This document shows positions 6,514 through 11,445 of a stretch of 11,445 nucleotides of DNA, one piece after another (position 1 is the stretch's first letter; the number at the start of each line of letters is the position of its first letter). This DNA is from Maribacter sp. (GTDB lineage: Bacteria; Bacteroidota; Bacteroidia; Flavobacteriales; Flavobacteriaceae), in assembly GCA_018679695.1 (NCBI GenBank), contig JAHHKH010000236.1, forward strand, positions 1 through 11,445, given 5' to 3'. Below the pieces are notes generated by a model that was given only the letters and a program-made list of their open reading frames with translations, was not told where the DNA came from and did not search any database. A program made the position numbers and the translations under genes.

Positions 6514-7914
6514 AGGAAAATTAAAATAGGACTTTGCATTGTTATAACAGATGTCCTGGACGATTTTACCCAGCCACTTATGATCAGGTGGTAGTTCCCC
6601 ATTCGCCACATCATTGCCAATAAGGTTACAAAGGATTCTTCTAAAATACTCATGCCTGGGAAAGGACAGGAAGCTTCGGGAATCTGTTAGCATCCCAACC
6701 GAACAACTCAATAGACCCATATTCGACAATGTATTCAGTTGTTTTTCCATTCCATCTTTCTGGTCCAAAAACCACCAGGCTGCCCCGAATTGAACTTTCC
6801 CTTTTATACTGCCATCGTTAAAATTTCCCGCCATTGTGGCAAATACCTCATTATCCGAAGGATTCAAATTGTAGATGATTGTTTTTGCAAGTTGATTGGA
6901 ACTATCCAATTCATTCAAAAAACCACCCAAAGCCCTAGCCTGTGAAAAATCACCAATAGAATCAAAACCAGTATCTGGCCCCAATTTACTTAAAAGACGC
7001 TTGTTGTTATCTCGTATTGCACCTAGATGAAATTGTTGTGTCCATCCTTTCCTATGATAGCTTTTACTAAGAAATAGCAAGGTTCTGGACTTAAAAAAAG
7101 AGATTTCATCTTTAGATAGCTTCTTTCCCTCAATTAATTTCCTGAACAGGACATCACAATCAAATTCTTGTACTGTATAATGATATAATCGTTCTAAACC
7201 ATGATCGGCCAATCGTGATCCGTTTTCATGAAAATAATCAATCCTATTCTCCAAGGCAGAAAGCAAATCATCAAAAGAAGTAATAGAAGACCCAACTGCG
7301 CTTTCCAATTTTGCGATATATTCCAAATATTTAGGTCCATTTCCAACGGCATAAGCCTTATCTGGTCTAAATGCAGGAAATACCCTAAGCGTTTTATTAT
7401 TTTGGGCAATGGCCTTATGATCATCAAGCATATCGATTGGGTCGTCAGTCGTACAGAGTAGCTCTACATTCCGCTGTTCTAGTAAACCCAGGGTATGGTG
7501 AGAGGATTGCTGCAAAAGAGCCGTGGCAGTGTCATAAATTTCCTCCCCATTCTGATTTGTCAACAGATCGTCGATATCAAAATAACGCAGCAATTCCAAA
7601 TGTGTCCATTGATATAGTGGATTTCTAACCGTATAGGGCACGGTTTCTGCCCATTTCATGAACTTTTCCTTATCACTGGCCTTTCCTGTAATGTATTCCT
7701 CTTTGATGCCCAAAGCTCGCATGGCACGCCATTTATAGTGGTCTCCGGCCAACCAAACTTGACTTATGTTCTCGAAAACCCTATTCTCATTTATTTCATT
7801 TGGGGATAAATGATTGTGATAATCCACTATGGGTAATTTTCTAGCATAGTCATGGTATAATTCTTTACCAAAATCATTGTGTAAGAGGTAATTTTCGGAA
7901 ATAAAGGTTTTCAT
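6508..7914 (-). CDS. uxaC: Uronate isomerase (glucuronate/galacturonate isomerase)
   Basis: A 468-residue cytoplasmic enzyme (EC 5.3.1.12) interconverting D-glucuronate with D-fructuronate, and D-galacturonate with D-tagaturonate. It matches E. coli UxaC (about 470 residues) along its whole length: metal-binding HNH within DYHNHL (His33, His35), GDHYKWRAMR, NPLYQWTHLELLRYF, TTDDPID, RPDKA, a GPD.GFDSI block, NPSDNEV, and the C-terminal GMLTDSRSFLSFPRHEYFRR. The start is the ATG at 7914, giving the family N-terminus. It lies 40 bp downstream of the sulfatase on the same strand, so the two are probably co-transcribed, linking desulfation outside the cytoplasm with use of the released uronic acid. 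Its end nearly touches that of uxuA, with 5 bp between stops. Confidence 0.97.
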   Translation of the reverse strand: MKTFISENYLLHNDFGKELYHDYARKLPIVDYHNHLSPNEINENRVFENISQVWLAGDHYKWRAMRALGIKEEYITGKASDKEKFMKWAETVPYTVRNPLYQWTHLELLRYFDIDDLLTNQNGEEIYDTATALLQQSSHHTLGLLEQRNVELLCTTDDPIDMLDDHKAIAQNNKTLRVFPAFRPDKAYAVGNGPKYLEYIAKLESAVGSSITSFDDLLSALENRIDYFHENGSRLADHGLERLYHYTVQEFDCDVLFRKLIEGKKLSKDEISFFKSRTLLFLSKSYHRKGWTQQFHLGAIRDNNKRLLSKLGPDTGFDSIGDFSQARALGGFLNELDSSNQLAKTIIYNLNPSDNEVFATMAGNFNDGSIKGKVQFGAAWWFLDQKDGMEKQLNTLSNMGLLSCSVGMLTDSRSFLSFPRHEYFRRILCNLIGNDVANGELPPDHKWLGKIVQDICYNNAKSYFNFPG

Positions 7915-7954
7915 TCAATTGATTTTTATAATCCTGGAATATAATCTTAAACCA

Positions 7955-9529
7955 TCATTCCAGTTCGCTTGCTAAAATCGGAACCATGGCTTCATACTTC
8001 GTATCATCATCCTTATACTTTTTTCGCTCAGCTTTTATAGCTTCTTTCATTTCCGCAATAACCGGGGCATAGGCTTCTTCACCGTACGCATTATGCAGTT
8101 CTTTAGGGTCTTTTTGCAAATCGAAAAACTCCCAAACAGGTTGGGTGGTTTTTTTGGATGTACCTTTCATTCCCAGATCCTGCCCATAGAAAAAGGCCAA
8201 TTTATAGCGTTCGTTCCTCACGCCAAAATGTGACGGCCTGTCAGGATGATGCAGCCAATACCTATAATACATTTGTTTTCGCCAGTCTTTTGGGGTATTT
8301 CCTTTCAAATTTTCACGGAAGCTTTCACCTTGTATATAATCTGGTTTTGCAATACCCGCGTAATCAGCCAATAAAGCGGCGAAATCAATATTCAAAACAA
8401 TGTCATCCAATCGCTGTCCTCCTTTGATTTCTTTAGGATAACTAATTACAAAAGGCATTCTAAGGGATTCTTCATAAATCATTCGTTTGTCAAAAAAACC
8501 GTGTTCCCCCAAAAAGTACCCCTGATCGGCCGTATAAATGACGATAGTATTGTCGGCGATTCCCTGTGCTTCAAGATAATCCAATAATTTACCGATATTA
8601 TCGTCAATCGCCGCCCCACAACGCATAAAATCCTTCACCAATTTTTGGTATATCCTTTTCCTTTTTTGAATGCTATCCAAACCATCTAGGGGATATGGCA
8701 ACCCTGGGTAACCTGTCCAAAACTTATCGGGATTTTGGGTAGCGTTGTCCCACCTTTTTCCCAGACGTTCCAAAGTTTGGCCATGGAATGTACGTCCGGA
8801 GTTTTTTTGATCAAAATCCAATAAGGATTCAGGTTCGGGAAGATCAACATTTTTATAAAGATCTTTGAATCGTTCAGGATAATCAAAAGGCTCATGGGTG
8901 GCCTTAAAATTGCAGAACATTAAAAAGGGTTTCTTTTTATCACGTTTTTCAAGATGTTCAATGGTCAAGTCGGTAATTACATCTGTTGAAAAACCTTTGT
9001 ACTCTTGACCGGTGGAACTATCATGTCCATCAATCCAGTTCGTTTCATTCTTTAAGATAGGGTCCCAATATCTTCCTTGACCTGGTAACACATTATAGTA
9101 ATCAAACCCTTCAGGTTTTCCTACCAAATGCCATTTACCTATTATTGCTGTTTGGTATCCATTCTCAGACAAGGTCCTGGCAATATTCGGATGGTTCCTA
9201 GGTAAAGGTTCGTTGAGTGTAAACACCTGGTTTATATGACTGTATTGCCCTGTAAGTATACTGCCTCGACTTGGTGTGCATATACTGTTGGTGCAAAAGG
9301 CATTGTTCAACACCGTTCCTTGTGAGGCCAATCGTTCAATGTTCCTGTTTTGGACATAATCAGCCAATAGACCGCCATAAATACCCCAAGCCTGTGATGT
9401 ATGATCATCGGAAAGGATGAAAAGAACGTTCGGTTGATCGGTGTTTGATGCCTTAGGTTCTGCCTTTGGGTTGCACCCGCATATTGTTAACACAATTATC
9501 AAAAGAGCATATTTGTAAATTCTATTCAT
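7955..9529 (-). CDS. Lipoprotein S1-family (formylglycine-dependent) sulfatase
   Basis: A 524-residue type I sulfatase that removes sulfate esters, probably from a sulfated glycan. Catalytic features: Asp41-Asp42 in LSDDH, the CTPSR motif with Cys84 (converted to formylglycine by a maturase not in this window) and Arg88, GKWH (Lys132, His134), KATH (His212), and ADQG followed by GEHGFFDKR (Asp335, Gln336, Lys348). The N-terminus is a lipoprotein signal with Cys19 after ICG, so it is probably membrane-anchored. The DDHTSQAWG text resembles heparan/GlcNAc-6-sulfatase-type members, but a subfamily cannot be fixed by eye. The frame extends to an ATG at 9556; I prefer 9529 because it starts the signal peptide directly and leaves room for TATTGTTTG (9569-9561, minus strand), a -7-like site with one extra base. 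uxaC follows after 40 bp. Confidence 0.92.
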   Translation of the reverse strand: MNRIYKYALLIIVLTICGCNPKAEPKASNTDQPNVLFILSDDHTSQAWGIYGGLLADYVQNRNIERLASQGTVLNNAFCTNSICTPSRGSILTGQYSHINQVFTLNEPLPRNHPNIARTLSENGYQTAIIGKWHLVGKPEGFDYYNVLPGQGRYWDPILKNETNWIDGHDSSTGQEYKGFSTDVITDLTIEHLEKRDKKKPFLMFCNFKATHEPFDYPERFKDLYKNVDLPEPESLLDFDQKNSGRTFHGQTLERLGKRWDNATQNPDKFWTGYPGLPYPLDGLDSIQKRKRIYQKLVKDFMRCGAAIDDNIGKLLDYLEAQGIADNTIVIYTADQGYFLGEHGFFDKRMIYEESLRMPFVISYPKEIKGGQRLDDIVLNIDFAALLADYAGIAKPDYIQGESFRENLKGNTPKDWRKQMYYRYWLHHPDRPSHFGVRNERYKLAFFYGQDLGMKGTSKKTTQPVWEFFDLQKDPKELHNAYGEEAYAPVIAEMKEAIKAERKKYKDDDTKYEAMVPILASELE

Positions 9530-9647
9530 AACGGTCAGCTCGTTTATGTTTATCATTCGTCAAACAATATAAAAAAGAAATGTCTCTTAGGAGTATTCTA
9601 ACAGCGATATCTCACAAAATTGAAATTATCAGTATCTTTATGGTCCA

Positions 9648-10046
9648 ATGGCAAAGGTTTTTTCCATAGCGTTGTCTTTTTTAGTGCTATTCCAAAGTTT
9701 CAGTTTGGATTTGAGCGATTTGGCCCATGTTGATGAACTTTTGGAACATGCCCAATTCCATTCCGAGAAATATGGCGATAACTTTTTCGTTTTTATTTCC
9801 AAACACTACGGTGAACTGCAAATAGAACATTCCAAAAACCACCAGGAGGAAAAACAAGAACATGAAGAACTTCCATTCACCAATCAGTGTTGCTCCCATG
9901 CATTCACTGCCTATGTTCTGAACAAAATTCAAATCCCTGCCTTAAAATCATGTCCGATAGTCGATTTTAAAGCTAATTTTTATTATTTGGATAATTACTC
10001 TTCGATTGAAAAATTTGACATTTTTCAACCTCCAAAGCATACATAG
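9648..10046 (+). CDS. Small His-rich exported protein upstream of a CzcA pump
   Basis: A 132-residue protein with a hydrophobic N-terminal segment (about residues 4-18) that looks like a signal peptide or anchor. The mature part has nine His residues (27, 34, 38, 53, 61, 65, 72, 84, 131), most in a charged His/Glu/Lys stretch (53-74), then a Cys81-Cys82 pair and Cys102. I recognise no named domain. Small proteins of this look are found ahead of metal-efflux operons in Bacteroidota, so a periplasmic metal-binding or sensing role is inferred from composition and position. It lies 69 bp before the czcA-like gene on the same strand and is divergent from the sulfatase. TATCTTTA (9633-9640) lies only 7 bp before the ATG; if it were a -7 element the message would be nearly leaderless. 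Confidence 0.75.
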   Translation: MAKVFSIALSFLVLFQSFSLDLSDLAHVDELLEHAQFHSEKYGDNFFVFISKHYGELQIEHSKNHQEEKQEHEELPFTNQCCSHAFTAYVLNKIQIPALKSCPIVDFKANFYYLDNYSSIEKFDIFQPPKHT

Positions 10047-10115
10047 TCCCATTTAGATTTAGTTCATCCGTTACTACCGGGTGTTGATAATTTGTATCAC
10101 CTCTTATATTGGATT

Positions 10116-11445
10116 ATGTTATCAAAAATTATACGATTTAGTATAAAGAACAAACTTATTGTTCTCTTACTGACACTATTCATAGTTTTTTTTGGGATTT
10201 ATTCCTTGACCCAGATTTCAATTGGCGCGGTTCCCGATGTCACCAACAATCAAGTGCAGGTCATTACGACGTCCCAGAACCTATCTACACAGGATATTGA
10301 GCAGTTCATCACCTATCCCGTAGAGCTTGAAATGGCGAATTTACCCGGGGTACTTGAGATCCGGTCGATTTCGAAATTCGGCTTGTCGGTCGTAACCATA
10401 GTTTTTGAGGATGGCATGGGTTCCTACCTACCCCGTCAATTGATCGCTGAAAAAATAAAATCAGCTTCGGAAAAAATACCCGAAGGATTTGGCACACCAA
10501 AAATGGGGCCCATTACTACGGGCTTGGGCGAAATTTATCAATACATATTAGATACAGAACCAGGATATAAAGATCAATATTCTGCAATGGATTTACGTAC
10601 AATCCAAGATTGGATCGTAAAACGCCAACTGTCTGGAATTCCCGGGGTCGTTGAGGTTAATACCTGGGGTGGTTATTTAAAACAATACGAGGTAGCCATC
10701 AATACCGAAAAACTGAATGCAATGAACATAACCGTTGCAGAAGTTTTTAAAGCCCTGGAAAACAATAATAGCGTAGCCGGCGGTGGGTATATTGAAAAAA
10801 CCAATCAGGCCTTCTTTATTCGTGGTGAAGGATTGATCACCTCTTTAAGGGATATCGAAAATATCGTTGTGAAAAATGTAGAGGGCATACCCATTTTCAT
10901 AAAGAATATTGCCAGTGTTGGCTTTGGCAGTGCCACACGTTTTGGAGCTATTACCGGTAATGGTGAAGGGGAAAAAGTACTGGGGCAGGTCATGATGCTC
11001 AAAAATGCGAATTCCAAAAAAGTAATCGAAGCCGTAAAAGACCGCGTTGCCTCAATTTCCAAAACGTTGCCAGAAGGAGTTTACATCAATCCGTTTTTAG
11101 AACGAAGCGAGTTAATAGCCAAGACAACCTTAACGGTAACAGAGAACCTTATTTTGGGGTGCCTGATCGTCATTTTTGTCGTGGTGCTCCTCCTTGGTAA
11201 TTTTAGGTCTGGATTAGTAGTTGCCTCTGTAATTCCGTTATGCTTATTGTTTGCACTTTCATTCATGTATTTGTTTGGAGTCGATGCCAATTTAATGAGT
11301 CTTGGGGCCATAGACTTTGGAATCATCATTGACGGTGCAGTGATTATTGTCGAATTTATTGCCTTCCAGATAACTTCGAAAAGATTGGAACTGGGAACAA
11401 TGTCGGAAAGTGAGGTAAAACTGGCTAAAGATGAGATTACATTAA
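10116..11445 (+). CDS. CzcA/CusA-family heavy-metal efflux RND transporter (3' truncated by window)
   Basis: The frame is open from the ATG at 10116 to the window end: 443 complete codons of a protein usually above 1000 residues. It is the inner-membrane, proton-driven pump of a tripartite metal exporter. Visible parts in order: a first membrane helix (about 10-30), QISIGAVPDVTNNQVQV, porter-domain segments including GLGEIYQY (136-143), then the start of the second membrane bundle (from about 345). That bundle carries DFGIIIDGAVIIVE with Asp400, Asp406 and Glu413, spaced like the proton-relay acids of CzcA and unlike the AIGAMVDAAIVMIEN type of copper/silver CusA. This points to Co/Zn/Cd rather than Cu/Ag, as inference. 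The residue after VE is Phe where many relatives have Asn. Adaptor and outer-membrane partners would lie beyond the window. It probably forms an operon with the small His-rich gene. Confidence 0.95.
   Translation, partial: MLSKIIRFSIKNKLIVLLLTLFIVFFGIYSLTQISIGAVPDVTNNQVQVITTSQNLSTQDIEQFITYPVELEMANLPGVLEIRSISKFGLSVVTIVFEDGMGSYLPRQLIAEKIKSASEKIPEGFGTPKMGPITTGLGEIYQYILDTEPGYKDQYSAMDLRTIQDWIVKRQLSGIPGVVEVNTWGGYLKQYEVAINTEKLNAMNITVAEVFKALENNNSVAGGGYIEKTNQAFFIRGEGLITSLRDIENIVVKNVEGIPIFIKNIASVGFGSATRFGAITGNGEGEKVLGQVMMLKNANSKKVIEAVKDRVASISKTLPEGVYINPFLERSELIAKTTLTVTENLILGCLIVIFVVVLLLGNFRSGLVVASVIPLCLLFALSFMYLFGVDANLMSLGAIDFGIIIDGAVIIVEFIAFQITSKRLELGTMSESEVKLAKDEITL

Noticed and set aside
7194..7461. 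Open frames on both strands inside uxaC
   Set aside because: uxaC matches its family throughout this interval, so the other frames are shadows.
9633..9640. TATCTTTA as a promoter -7 for the His-rich gene
   Set aside because: It lies only 7 bp before the ATG and lacks a -33 element at proper spacing; kept as a remark in the gene entry only.
10079..10101. Imperfect hairpin GGTGTTGATA/TATCACC between the His-rich gene and the CzcA gene
   Set aside because: Pairing is broken by an unpaired TT and only four contiguous bases match at the loop; no T tract. Too weak to call.
10805..11329. Minus-strand open frames (10805-11062 and 11081-11329)
   Set aside because: They are antisense to the clearly recognised CzcA-type gene and have low-complexity translations; shadows of its codon use.
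1..11445. Search for tRNA or rRNA genes, CRISPR arrays, insertion sequences, integrases and attachment sites
   Set aside because: No repeat-spacer pattern, transposase or integrase motif, cloverleaf-like sequence or flanking direct repeats were seen by eye.

Overview
The window looks like chromosomal DNA of a marine-type member of the Flavobacteriia (Bacteroidota). This is inferred from the low GC content, SD-poor starts including TTG, -7 elements resembling TAnnTTTG, and protein families common in polysaccharide-degrading flavobacteria (exported sulfatase, GH20-like enzyme, Tat-exported Gfo/Idh/MocA oxidoreductase, DUF5009 membrane acyltransferase, UxuA and UxaC). No species can be named from the sequence alone.

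Layout: (1) 3-269, the 3' end of an unrecognised gene, closed by a clear terminator (293-323). (2) 396-3404 (+), a three-gene run: secreted SGNH esterase, DUF5009/NagX-like (HGSNAT-related) membrane acetyltransferase, secreted GH20-like glycosidase. It ends in a hairpin terminator that contains the last stop codon. (3) 4768-3437 (-), a Tat-signal Gfo/Idh/MocA oxidoreductase, convergent with the run. (4) 4769-5299, a 531-bp divergent intergenic region with a good -7-like element and two inverted repeats. (5) uxuA, mannonate dehydratase (5300-6502, +). (6) On the minus strand, a lipoprotein S1 sulfatase (9529-7955) followed after 40 bp by uxaC, uronate isomerase (7914-6508). uxaC runs tail to tail into uxuA with only 5 bp between the stops. 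(7) From 9648 rightwards, a metal-efflux locus: a small His-rich exported protein and the first 443 codons of a CzcA-type RND pump that runs off the window.

How it fits together: regions 2-6 read as a fragment of a glycan utilisation locus for an acidic, sulfated, probably acetylated and amino-sugar-containing polymer. The sulfatase and esterase would remove substituents, the GH20-like enzyme would release terminal sugars, and the DUF5009 protein may move acetyl groups across the inner membrane onto amino sugars. UxaC and UxuA carry released uronate towards 2-keto-3-deoxygluconate. The intermediate fructuronate/tagaturonate reductase, KDG kinase/aldolase, SusC/SusD pair and regulator are not in this window. 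The substrate (glycosaminoglycan-like or an algal sulfated polymer) is inference. Region 7 is functionally unrelated heavy-metal resistance.
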